Assembly (NCBI RefSeq): GCF_902506345.1
Contig: NZ_LR733413.1
Coordinates: 2,443,893 to 2,507,892, forward strand
Length of the DNA stretch: 64,000 nt
Origin: Flavobacterium sp. 9R
GTDB taxonomy: Bacteria > Bacteroidota > Bacteroidia > Flavobacteriales > Flavobacteriaceae
Reading direction: 5' to 3'
Shown one piece after another: positions 18,794 through 27,716 of the stretch. A program made the translations under genes and the position numbers. Each line of letters opens with the position of its first letter. Position 1 is the stretch's first letter. Under the pieces are notes generated by a model. It was not told the DNA's origin. It worked only from the letters and a program-made list of their open reading frames with translations, and did no database searches.

Positions 18794-18850
18794 AGGTCTA
18801 TTTTTTTGTTTTTGGATAGTTAAAAATTAGTTTCTAATCCTAATTAATGA

Positions 18851-20428
18851 TTAGCGTTTCACTAATTTTAGCAAGAAGACATCATTCTCACGAAGCTCAA
18901 AATCTCTCGTTAAAATCCCTTTGGCATCAACAGAAACTGTTGCCGTTGCTATGGGTGCTCCATTGTTGTTTTTCTTTAATACATCGACTTGTTGTGTAGT
19001 CAATTGTTTGGGTTGGTTCATGGCCAAATAATCGGTAAAGACATCATTTTGCTTGTAACCCACTTTATAGACTTTTAAATCGTATTTACCTTCTTTCAAT
19101 CCAGTCAATTCCACCTTTACTTTACCTTTCAATTTTGCAGGCAAATCTTTGATGTAATATTGTTGGTTGTTGATGCTATTTTCTGGAAGTGTATATGTGT
19201 AATCCCAAAATAAAACTTGAACATCTCCCGCTTCATTTTTGGTAGTCCATGAAGAAGTATCAGTATTTTGGAGTGTAGTTGTTCCTAATTGGTTCAAAAA
19301 AGCATACGAAAAGTAGGCAGGTTTTTTTATACCTTGTGTGTTCAACAATCCAAAACCTCCGTGAAAAGGGGTAAATCGAGGACCCGCTTCTTCAAAAATA
19401 TCGGTAAAAACCCAATACGACATGGAGTTTGCAGCATTCCCCACTTGTTTTAATTTTTGAAGAATATAGGCCGCCGAGTGATAACTATCGTGAATAGGAT
19501 CGGCGGGTGTGTAGGACGAGCTCCATTCAGTGTAATGCAGCTCTAATTTTGGCATAGCCGAACTAGCAATCTGCTGACGAGAGGTGATTACTTCACCACT
19601 TATGCTCGATTCCTCTTTATTCAACACTGTTCCTGAAGTACCAAATTCATCCAAAAAACCTTGCTTTACCCCATAAGTATGGGTCGAAATAAAATCTAAT
19701 GGCACTTTATTTTTGGCACAAAACTCAATTGTTTCTGGAACCCAAGCCGCACCTGCTGTAGCGGGTCCACCTACTTTATAAGCTGGATTTACACTTTTTA
19801 CTGCGCGAGCCGTGTATTCATACAATTTGAAATATTCCTCTTGTGTGCCTGACCAAAAACCAGGAGATAAATTAGGCTCATTCCAAACTTCAAAATACCA
19901 AGTTTTTACTTCCTCAACACCGTAACGATCTGTAAAATGTTGGGTTAAGTTGCGGATGAGCTCTTCCCATTTTTTATAATCTTTTGGAGGCGTTACATTG
20001 CCTTTCCACCAAAAAATGGTTTGACTTCCACTGGCCAAAGCCGATGGCATAAAACCTAATTCGACAAAAGGTTTTATTTTGATACTCAAAAGAAAATCAT
20101 ACAAAGCATCGATATATTGATAATTGTATTCTGGATTTCCTTTCGAATCTTCCCGATACACTCCCATATCATCGGTTAACAAACCATGCATTCGAATGTA
20201 CTTGAAATCGCACTCTTTTTTTACCATTGCCAATTGCTGTTGCCAATCGGCACGCAAACCCTCATTGGCACGACCCGCTCCAATACATTCTTTGAACATG
20301 GTATTCGTTGCTCCTTCTGTTTTATTATAATCGACTTTTATGGTTCGAATCACAGCAGAATTTTGACCAAACAAACTACAATTGTTTAGAAATAAAAGAA
20401 TAAATGCTATTGCTGAAAAATGCTTCAT
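18851..20428 (-). CDS. GH39 family glycosidase, beta-xylosidase-like
   Basis: Exported glycosidase of 525 residues with a hydrophobic N-terminal signal (AIAFILLFLNNCSLFGQ; the CS at 17-18 could be a lipid site, but cleavage after the signal is equally plausible). The barrel has acid/base E184 in FEVWNEPN and nucleophile E301 in LELHYTEWSSSY, the GH39 arrangement. Known GH39 members are beta-xylosidases, alpha-L-iduronidases and others. In this operon it may trim a xylosyl or other side group, but GH39 is not a standard xyloglucan enzyme and the substrate remains open. Confidence 0.82.
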   Translation of the reverse strand: MKHFSAIAFILLFLNNCSLFGQNSAVIRTIKVDYNKTEGATNTMFKECIGAGRANEGLRADWQQQLAMVKKECDFKYIRMHGLLTDDMGVYREDSKGNPEYNYQYIDALYDFLLSIKIKPFVELGFMPSALASGSQTIFWWKGNVTPPKDYKKWEELIRNLTQHFTDRYGVEEVKTWYFEVWNEPNLSPGFWSGTQEEYFKLYEYTARAVKSVNPAYKVGGPATAGAAWVPETIEFCAKNKVPLDFISTHTYGVKQGFLDEFGTSGTVLNKEESSISGEVITSRQQIASSAMPKLELHYTEWSSSYTPADPIHDSYHSAAYILQKLKQVGNAANSMSYWVFTDIFEEAGPRFTPFHGGFGLLNTQGIKKPAYFSYAFLNQLGTTTLQNTDTSSWTTKNEAGDVQVLFWDYTYTLPENSINNQQYYIKDLPAKLKGKVKVELTGLKEGKYDLKVYKVGYKQNDVFTDYLAMNQPKQLTTQQVDVLKKNNNGAPIATATVSVDAKGILTRDFELRENDVFLLKLVKR

Positions 20429-20463
20429 ATGAAATTATTTTTTCAATAGTTGTATCAATAAAC

Positions 20464-20493
20464 TCAACCGTTTTTAAAAACCTAACGGGTTGA
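20464..20493. repeat. Intercistronic hairpin between GH97 and GH39 genes
   Basis: TCAACCG (20464-20470) pairs with CGGGTTGA (20486-20493) with one extra G; the loop is T5A5-rich. It lies in the 73-nt gap and has no terminator tail beyond short T runs. Confidence 0.45.
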
Positions 20494-20501
20494 ATTTTCA
20501 G

Positions 20502-22511
20502 TTATATTTTTTTAAAACGCACGGCACCACCACCTGCACCACCTAAATTCAAAGTAAGTACATCCGAAGCTTTTACGGTTTTCTTTGAAATCGCTACTCC
20601 TTCAGGATTGTTTTTTTGATGGGTTCCTTCAGCATCTACATAAATCTGCGCTTCATAAGTTGCATTTGGGTCTAAGAATGATAATGAAACTTCTACTTTT
20701 CTTGGATTTTCATTGGTTAAAGTTCCCAAATACCAATCGGCACTGTTTCTATCTTTTCTTACAGTTGTGATGTATTCTCCAATTTTTCCCTCTAGCACCT
20801 TCGTATCCTCCCAATCGGTTGGAACGTCTTTTAAAAATTGTAAAGCTGGTTTTCCTTCGTAGTTTTCGGGAAGATCGGCCAGCATCTGAATTGGAGAATA
20901 AATGGTAACATACAAAGCCAATTGCTGCCCCACCGTTCCTTGAATTCTTTTGCCTGGATAACCTTGTTTTACTTCTACATCAAAAATTCCGGGAGTGAAA
21001 TCCATTGGTCCAGAAAGCAATCTCGTAAACGGAATAATACTTAAATGATTAGGCGGATTCCCTTCGCTCCACGCATTGTATTCCTGTCCTCTTGCGGCTT
21101 CTCTGGAAACCATATTCGGATACGTACGACGCTCTCCAGTATCTTTGATGGATTCATGATACAAAACAGCCAAATCATACTTGGCCGCTTTTTCTAAAAT
21201 GTATCTGAAATAGTTTACTCCAAATTGGCCAAAGTGCATTTGTTTCATATTCAATTTAGAACCTACGTGACCAATTTTAACCGTGTGAATGCCCAACTTT
21301 TTATACAAAGCAAAACCTTCATCAACTTCTTTTAAGTAGTTTATTAAGTTAGAACCTGTTTCGTGATAGCCTATTAACTCAATGTTCTTTTGTTTTCCGT
21401 AAGCCACTACTTTCTCTAAATCGAAATTGTCTGCATTTTTTGTAAAACTGAACATGTGCATGCGGTTTTCATACCAACCGGGCGTCCAGCCTTTGTTCCA
21501 ACCCTCAATCAATAAATGATGAAAGCCTTCTTTGGCGGTAAAATCAATATATTCTTCGGCGTGTTTTGTAGTTGCTCCTTGTTTCTCACTTTCCCAAAAA
21601 GTGTATTTCCCGATGTGCATTCCCCACCATATTCCTAAATATTTATAGGGTTTGAAATAGGTATTGGTATTTTTTAATTTGTTGGGTTCATTCAAATTCA
21701 AAACCAAGTAAGACGTAATCAAATCTCCAGGTTGTTCACCAATTTGAATCGTTCTCCATGAAGAAGTAAAGCTGTCTTTTACGCGCACTTTTACCCCATC
21801 TGCCCAAGGCACCAAATCCGATTTTAGCTCGGTTCCTTTGGTATTGACCAAAGTCATGCTCGCAAAATCTATCAGGTTAGCTTCGTGAAAACTCAATGCC
21901 AACCCACTTTTACTTTCGATAGTTAAAGGCGTTAACACCGTGTCTAACGTACTTACCGGTGCATCTTTGAACAAATATTCGTCACGGTTTTCTCTGTTGG
22001 CAGGAATCCACCAAGCTTTTCCATCTTCTTTTAGATTGAAAGTTGTTTTTTCATCCATAATGAAAATACTGTCTTTCACTTTTTGTTTGGGATATACGTA
22101 TCTGAAAGCGATTCCGTCATCAAAAGCACGAAACTGAATTTGTAATTTACGTTTGTTCCCTGTTTTTTGTTGTAAATCGACTACTAACTGATTGTAGTGA
22201 TTTCGGATATTTTTCTTTTCTCCCCAAACTTGCTCCCACGTTTCATCAAAAGAGGATGTTTTTACATTTTTAACTTCAAAATTAGAGCTGAAATCTTCAT
22301 TCCCTTTCAATAAAAACCCCATCGCTGATGGTGAAATCACTTCGGTTTTTCCGTGAGAAACGGTATATTTTGGAGCATTATTTACTAACTCAAATTTTAT
22401 TTTGTTTTGACCTCCAGGCGAAGCCAATTCATAGGATGTTGTCTTTTTGCCTTGTGCATAACCCATACTAAGGGATAGAAGTACGGTAGATAGGAGCAAT
22501 TTATTTTTCAT
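20502..22511 (-). CDS. GH97 alpha-glucosidase-like enzyme, inverting type by motif
   Basis: Exported 669-residue glycosidase with signal peptide ending at YAQ (residue 20). The three-part GH97 layout is visible: N-terminal beta-sandwich, barrel at about 285-560, and C-terminal sheet. WGMHIGKYTF, IEGWNKGWTPGW, GYHETGSN (E384), YHES (E453) and SREAARGQEYNAW (E471, E477) are family hallmarks. At the position where retaining alpha-galactosidase members have the Asp nucleophile, this protein reads VKIGHVG (G414), which fits the inverting, SusB-like group with calcium and Glu bases. Alpha-glucosidic bonds are not expected in plain xyloglucan, so the role here is unclear. Confidence 0.87.
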   Translation of the reverse strand: MKNKLLLSTVLLSLSMGYAQGKKTTSYELASPGGQNKIKFELVNNAPKYTVSHGKTEVISPSAMGFLLKGNEDFSSNFEVKNVKTSSFDETWEQVWGEKKNIRNHYNQLVVDLQQKTGNKRKLQIQFRAFDDGIAFRYVYPKQKVKDSIFIMDEKTTFNLKEDGKAWWIPANRENRDEYLFKDAPVSTLDTVLTPLTIESKSGLALSFHEANLIDFASMTLVNTKGTELKSDLVPWADGVKVRVKDSFTSSWRTIQIGEQPGDLITSYLVLNLNEPNKLKNTNTYFKPYKYLGIWWGMHIGKYTFWESEKQGATTKHAEEYIDFTAKEGFHHLLIEGWNKGWTPGWYENRMHMFSFTKNADNFDLEKVVAYGKQKNIELIGYHETGSNLINYLKEVDEGFALYKKLGIHTVKIGHVGSKLNMKQMHFGQFGVNYFRYILEKAAKYDLAVLYHESIKDTGERRTYPNMVSREAARGQEYNAWSEGNPPNHLSIIPFTRLLSGPMDFTPGIFDVEVKQGYPGKRIQGTVGQQLALYVTIYSPIQMLADLPENYEGKPALQFLKDVPTDWEDTKVLEGKIGEYITTVRKDRNSADWYLGTLTNENPRKVEVSLSFLDPNATYEAQIYVDAEGTHQKNNPEGVAISKKTVKASDVLTLNLGGAGGGAVRFKKI

Positions 22512-22538
22512 TGTTTCATTATTTTAAGCAGTTAAATT

Positions 22539-22573
22539 ATCGAGAGTGGTAGCAACCAAGAACCACCCTCGAT
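22539..22573. repeat. Intercistronic hairpin between GH31 and GH97 genes
   Basis: A 12-bp stem with one mismatch, ATCGAGAGTGGT (22539-22550) and ACCACCCTCGAT (22562-22573), with an 11-base loop and no T tract. Likely an RNA hairpin within the operon transcript. Confidence 0.6.
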
Positions 22574-22594
22574 CTAAAAACCAATCCAACTTAT

Positions 22595-24994
22595 TTATTT
22601 TATCCACTCGGTTTTGAAAGTGGTTTTTCCGTTTAGTGCATTTGAGGTGACTTCTCCCTCGTTTCCTTTTTTAACAACTGTTATCGTTTCTACGGCATCT
22701 GTTCCTGGTAAGAAAACTTTGGCTGTAGCCGTTGTAATAGCATCAGAGGCATATACTTTTAAGGTCAATTTGCTCCAATCCATATCTTTGGTAGATTGTG
22801 CCAAAGCAATATGAGGAATCGCGGCTCCGTCTCTTACCAAAACTACGATAGGTACTTCGCCCGCTTTAATCTTATGCCATCCTCCTTGGTATACTTTTTT
22901 GGTTTGATAATCGATCCAAGTTCCTGCTGGTAAGTATACGTCTCTTTCGGTCACTTCTTCAAACAATGGAGCGACCAACATACTTGACCCAAATAAGTAC
23001 TCATTATCGACCAACCAAGCTCCAGGATCATTTGGATATTCTACAAATAAAGCGCGCATCATAGGTAATCCTTTTTGTGAACTTTCTTTGGCTTGAGCAT
23101 AAATGTAAGGCATCAATTCGTAACGCATATTGTCTGCTTTTCTAAATCCTTCTAAGAATTCTTTACTGTACAACCACGGCTCTCTTGGAGGCTCGCCGTG
23201 ACTTCTAACATGTGAGGTAAACATTCCGAATGGTGCCCAACGGCGGTATAAATTTTCTGGTGATTTGGTCGCAAATCCACCCACGTCGTGACTCCAAAAA
23301 CTGAATCCGCTTAATCCTAATGACAATCCACCTCTCAATTCAGCCGACATCGCTCCATTTGTAGTTTCGGCATCACCTCCCCAATGCAATGGATAGCGCT
23401 GGCTCCCAGCCCAAGTGCTTCTGGCCCAGATTAAGGTATATCCTTTTTCTTTTTGAGTAACCTCGGCCACCGCTTTATTGTAACGCAAAGGATACAAGTT
23501 GTGTTCATAAAAACCAGTACGTCCTGAATGATAAATTCCCTCTGGTGGTGCTGCTTCTCCAAAATCAACTTTTATCACTCCCACACCTTGATCAAACAAA
23601 TGTTTCAATTTGGCTTGATACCAAGTTACCGTTGCTGGATTAGAAAAATCTAAAACCGCATCTTCATAAGGAAGATTGCCTTTACGGTCTCTAACGGCAA
23701 GATTTTTATCCATAATTTCGTTGAACAAGGTATTCTTTGGTGTAAAATAAGGCAATTGCCACAAGCATACCTGAAAACCATCTTTTTTCAAATCGCTCAT
23801 CATTTTTACAGGATCTTGAAAACGCGCTTTGGCAAACTCATAATTGTTTCTCCAATCAACATCGAACCAGCCCGTATCAAAATGAATTACATCGGTAGGT
23901 ATTTTGTAAGCACGCAAATCCTTAGCTACTTGTCGGCCTTCTTTTTCTGAAAAATATGTAATACGACTCATCCAAAACCCAAAAGACCATAGTGGAGGCA
24001 TTGCCGCTTTTCCTGTCAGGTTGGTGTATTCGTCTAAGATTTCCTTTGGTTCACCAATGAAGAAAAACAAATCCGCTTCGTCATCACCAATGTACATTTC
24101 GTTGGCACTAGCATAATATTTTCCAAAATCAACAGTAATGGGAGTAGAATGATGCATAAAAACTCCATATCCACGGCTGCTCATATAAAACGGAACGGGT
24201 TTGTACATGGTTTCGTTTTGAATTCCATTGGCATCATCTGTCCATAAAACAACTTTTTGTCCGCGTTTATTGAATTGGGTAAATGATTCTCCACAGCCAA
24301 ATATTTTTTCATCAGGCTCTAAGCTAAAAGCAGCGCCCATACTTCTAGAATAATCGCTGTTTCTGCGCACATATGAAAAAGGAAGTGTTGGCGTGTAGGT
24401 ATTTTTAAAATCAGTATCATGTAGTGTACTGGTGAGTAGTTTCCCTTTTTGGTCATAAATTTTCACATGCCAAGGCTTAGACAAAATTTCTACAGCCCCA
24501 TAAGGACTGGTGTATTTGAAACCGCCTTCAATTTTTGAAAACTTCCATGACTCCGGATGATTTGGAGCCACGCCATTAATTAACATCAACGACTCTTTTT
24601 CTGGATGAAATTGTGGTCCAGAAGTCATTTTGATTCGCAAGGTTCTGTCTGAAACAAACTGAATTTGAAACGGTAATTCTGGTGCCACCTCATATTCTGT
24701 TGCAGGAAACTCATTAGCAGGAACTACTCCTGGTTTCATCATCATGTTATTAAACGCCTGACGCGTTTGATACGTATTTCGGATGTATTTAATGGTTCCT
24801 TTTCCTGTGGCTGGATCAAAATTGGTCAGCTCATCAGCAAAATAAAAAGTATTGAGATAATTCTGGAAATCTTTGCTGATGTCTATTGGTGCATTCAGTA
24901 CGTCCGCATTTTGAATTTGAGCTGAGGCTTTTGGCATCAAAACAAATCCAAGCACGGCCATCGAAAACAATGCTTTTAGTGATGTTTTTTTCAT
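22595..24994 (-). CDS. GH31 alpha-xylosidase
   Basis: Predicted to release alpha-1,6-xylose from xyloglucan oligosaccharides. A signal peptide ends at ASA/Q near residue 26. The 799 residues include the N-terminal galactose-mutarotase-like sandwich, the barrel with nucleophile D477 in VGVIKVDFGEA, and acid D541 in RYPLHWGGDAET. KVDFGE and the HWGGD spacing resemble YicI-type alpha-xylosidases. Released xylose would feed the xylA and xylB genes at the head of this operon. Some GH31 enzymes are alpha-glucosidases, but genomic context supports xylosidase. Confidence 0.9.
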   Translation of the reverse strand: MKKTSLKALFSMAVLGFVLMPKASAQIQNADVLNAPIDISKDFQNYLNTFYFADELTNFDPATGKGTIKYIRNTYQTRQAFNNMMMKPGVVPANEFPATEYEVAPELPFQIQFVSDRTLRIKMTSGPQFHPEKESLMLINGVAPNHPESWKFSKIEGGFKYTSPYGAVEILSKPWHVKIYDQKGKLLTSTLHDTDFKNTYTPTLPFSYVRRNSDYSRSMGAAFSLEPDEKIFGCGESFTQFNKRGQKVVLWTDDANGIQNETMYKPVPFYMSSRGYGVFMHHSTPITVDFGKYYASANEMYIGDDEADLFFFIGEPKEILDEYTNLTGKAAMPPLWSFGFWMSRITYFSEKEGRQVAKDLRAYKIPTDVIHFDTGWFDVDWRNNYEFAKARFQDPVKMMSDLKKDGFQVCLWQLPYFTPKNTLFNEIMDKNLAVRDRKGNLPYEDAVLDFSNPATVTWYQAKLKHLFDQGVGVIKVDFGEAAPPEGIYHSGRTGFYEHNLYPLRYNKAVAEVTQKEKGYTLIWARSTWAGSQRYPLHWGGDAETTNGAMSAELRGGLSLGLSGFSFWSHDVGGFATKSPENLYRRWAPFGMFTSHVRSHGEPPREPWLYSKEFLEGFRKADNMRYELMPYIYAQAKESSQKGLPMMRALFVEYPNDPGAWLVDNEYLFGSSMLVAPLFEEVTERDVYLPAGTWIDYQTKKVYQGGWHKIKAGEVPIVVLVRDGAAIPHIALAQSTKDMDWSKLTLKVYASDAITTATAKVFLPGTDAVETITVVKKGNEGEVTSNALNGKTTFKTEWIK

Positions 24995-25019
24995 TGGTTA
25001 ATAATTCTTGATGTTAGTT

Positions 25020-25113
25020 TTCCTGCGAGGTTTTCAAAACCTTGTAGGTTTGCATTTTTATTATCTTTTGCTAATTAATAAATACCTACAAGGTTTAGAA
25101 AACCTTGCAGGAA
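25020..25113. repeat. Nested inverted repeat between GH2 and GH31 genes
   Basis: Two 30-bp arms, 25020-25049 and 25084-25113, are inverted copies that match at 28 of 30 positions. Each arm is itself nearly palindromic, CCTGCGAGGTTTT with AAAACCTTGTAGG. A 34-bp A/T-rich spacer separates them. The unit CCTGCAAGGTTTT...AAAACCTTGTAGG looks like a dispersed flavobacterial intergenic repeat (recalled, not searched). Confidence 0.8.
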
Positions 25114-25119
25114 CTGTGC

Positions 25120-27603
25120 TTATTCAGTTGATATTACTATTGTCGCTTGTTTAAGTCCATTCGCTTTGGCAGTCAATTCTAGTTTATCGGATGTAGTACC
25201 TGATTGAATAATCACTAAGCATTTTCCAGCCAAAGCCGTATGTTTTGTTCCTTTATAAGATTCATGACTTACGGGATCACCACTACAAACGCCAACAATC
25301 TTTCCGTTTCCTTTTAATGAAAAATGGATTTCATTTTTGGCATTTGGAGCCAATGTTCCTTTTGTGTCCAAAATCGAAACGGTTACAAATGACAAATCGT
25401 TTTTATCTGCTTTGATGGTACTTCGGTCAGCTTCAAGTTGTAGTTGATAGGGATTTCCTGCTGTTTTGATTTCTTTTTCTAAGACTACTTTTCCGTTTTT
25501 ACGCGAAACCGCTTTTAAAGTTCCTGGCAGATATGAAATCCTCCACATAACATGCAAATCGTCTGTTTTTTTACTTCTAATCCCTACAGATTTTCCATTT
25601 AAGAACAATTCAACCTCATCGGCTTTGTTATAGTACGCCCAAACATCAACCTTTTGTCCTACTTTCCAGTTCCAATGCGGAAAAAGATGCAAAACGGTTT
25701 GGTCTGTCCATTCGCTTTGGTACATATAATACACGTCTTTGGGGAAACCCGCCAAATCAACAATTCCGAAATAAGAACTGATTGATGGCCACTCATAAGG
25801 CGTTGGTTCACCGATATAATCAAAACCGGTCCAAATGTACATCCCAGATAGGAAGTCATGTTTTTTGATAATTTTCCAAGTCGCTTCATGTGTAGAACCC
25901 CAAGGAGCTTGAACTTGGTCATACGATGAAACGGTATTTCCAGGATTTCCTTCCGTAAATTTAAGATCCCATCGTACAGGCCATTTTTTTAGACTATCCG
26001 AAACAGTATCATAATATCCTCTAGTGGCTAAAGCCGAAGTTGTTTCGGTAGCAATGAAAGGAATTCCTGGGAAATTCTTCTGATGAAATGCATAGGTTTG
26101 ATGGGCATAATTGTATCCAATAATGTCTAATGCTCCCGAAGCAGCAATCGTATTGTATTGCACCTTTGCTTTATCAAACTGTAATGTCACCTCATCAATA
26201 TTCATATTTACAGGTGGATTCATTGCCGCTGTAATAGGGCGAGTCTTGTCGTACTGACGGGTAATGGCTGCTAGTTCTTTGGCTATTGTTGCTCCACTTT
26301 CGTCCCATTGTTGTGGAATCTCGTTTCCGATACTCCACATAAAAATACTGGCGTGATTACGATCACGCAACAATTGATCAATTAAGTCTTGCTTGTGCCA
26401 TTGGTCCCAATCATTGCCATAATCAAATGGGGTTTTGGTTTTCTTCCACATATCAAAAGCTTCGTCCATGACAATAAATCCCATTTTGTCACAAAGATCT
26501 AAAAGCTCAGGAGCTGGAGGGTTATGGGATGTTCTGATACCATTGACTCCCATATTTTTTAAGATTTCTAACTGGCGTTCAATAGCGCGTGTGTTGATAG
26601 CAGCGCCCAAAGGACCTAAGTCATGATGCATGCAAACACCTTTTATTTTTACTTGTTTGCCGTTCAAAATAAAGCCTTTATTTGCATCAAACTTAAAACT
26701 CCTAACCCCAAATTGGGTGGTATATTGATCCACAATTTTATCGGCTACGGCTACTTCTGTGATTGCGGTGTACAATTCTGGAGTGGCAACAGACCATAAA
26801 ATTGGGGCATCAATAATTGTTTTTTGTTGGATAGTTTGTCGGCCATTTGCTGCAATCGTGATATCTTGGGTAACCGAAGTTACTTTGGTGTCTTCCTTAT
26901 AAATAGTAGTAGTGAGTGTTGCTTTTTGAGCGGTTCCATTTTGATTTTGCACGGTAGTTTCAAGCTGTACCGTAGCTTGTTCATTGGTTACTTTTGGAGT
27001 GGTAATATACGTTCCCCATTGTGCAACGTGCAATTTATCTGTCGTTTCTAACCAAACGTTTCTGAATATTCCTGATCCAGAATACCATCTGGAATTGGGT
27101 TGTTTTGAATTGTCAACCTTAACAATAATTTCGTTGTTTTGATCTCCGTAATTCAAATAAGGAGTAAGTTCATATTGAAAACCAATGTATCCGTTGGGAC
27201 GTTTTCCTAGATAATGCCCGTTGATCCAGACTTGGCTGTTTCGGTACACACCATCAAAGGTAATTGTGGTTATTTTGGTGCTATCTTGAGCAGCGACTTT
27301 AAAGGTTTTTTTATACCAGCCTAAACCTCCGGTAAGCGCTCCACCACCATATCCTGCTGGGCTTTTTTCGTCAAATTTCCCTTCGATGCTCCAATCGTGA
27401 GGCAAATCTAAACTGCGCCAAGCAGTAGTAGTACTGATGGTATCGTTGTCTTTGAAACTATCGTTTAAATGAAAACTCCAATCCGAATTAAAAGAAACCT
27501 TTCGATCGCTAAAAGCTTCGCTTTTTTTTCCACAAGCTCCAACCAAAAGCATACCTATGAGTAGGACAAGTAATGGACTGCTTTTATATTTTCTTTTATT
27601 CAT
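25120..27603 (-). CDS. GH2 beta-galactosidase (lipoprotein)
   Basis: Predicted to remove beta-1,2-galactose from xyloglucan side chains. An ATG at 27603 is chosen over an upstream GTG because it gives a clean lipoprotein signal ending LLVGAC with C24; length is then 827 residues. Domain order is sugar-binding sandwich (PHDWSIEGKFDEKSPAGYGGGAL), immunoglobulin-like domain, barrel with acid/base E428 in WSIGNEIPQQW and nucleophile E520 in FIATETTSAL, then further C-terminal beta domains. B. ovatus also has a GH2 beta-galactosidase in its xyloglucan locus. It shares its layout with the other GH2 at 45643, which serves a different locus. Confidence 0.9.
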   Translation of the reverse strand: MNKRKYKSSPLLVLLIGMLLVGACGKKSEAFSDRKVSFNSDWSFHLNDSFKDNDTISTTTAWRSLDLPHDWSIEGKFDEKSPAGYGGGALTGGLGWYKKTFKVAAQDSTKITTITFDGVYRNSQVWINGHYLGKRPNGYIGFQYELTPYLNYGDQNNEIIVKVDNSKQPNSRWYSGSGIFRNVWLETTDKLHVAQWGTYITTPKVTNEQATVQLETTVQNQNGTAQKATLTTTIYKEDTKVTSVTQDITIAANGRQTIQQKTIIDAPILWSVATPELYTAITEVAVADKIVDQYTTQFGVRSFKFDANKGFILNGKQVKIKGVCMHHDLGPLGAAINTRAIERQLEILKNMGVNGIRTSHNPPAPELLDLCDKMGFIVMDEAFDMWKKTKTPFDYGNDWDQWHKQDLIDQLLRDRNHASIFMWSIGNEIPQQWDESGATIAKELAAITRQYDKTRPITAAMNPPVNMNIDEVTLQFDKAKVQYNTIAASGALDIIGYNYAHQTYAFHQKNFPGIPFIATETTSALATRGYYDTVSDSLKKWPVRWDLKFTEGNPGNTVSSYDQVQAPWGSTHEATWKIIKKHDFLSGMYIWTGFDYIGEPTPYEWPSISSYFGIVDLAGFPKDVYYMYQSEWTDQTVLHLFPHWNWKVGQKVDVWAYYNKADEVELFLNGKSVGIRSKKTDDLHVMWRISYLPGTLKAVSRKNGKVVLEKEIKTAGNPYQLQLEADRSTIKADKNDLSFVTVSILDTKGTLAPNAKNEIHFSLKGNGKIVGVCSGDPVSHESYKGTKHTALAGKCLVIIQSGTTSDKLELTAKANGLKQATIVISTE

Positions 27604-27651
27604 GACCTGAATGTGTAATGAAATTATTGTTTTATCACTGATATAAACATA

Positions 27652-27679
27652 CCGATAAGTGGTTTCATTCACTTATCGG
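27652..27679. repeat. Intercistronic hairpin between glycan-binding lipoprotein and GH2 genes
   Basis: Perfect 10-bp stem CCGATAAGTG (27652-27661) and CACTTATCGG (27670-27679) with an 8-base loop, in a 113-nt gap. No T tract follows on the reverse strand. It marks the boundary between the binding/transport genes and the enzyme genes. Confidence 0.7.
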
Positions 27680-27716
27680 CTGTTCATTCAAATAAAAACG
27701 TAACTAACTTAAATAA

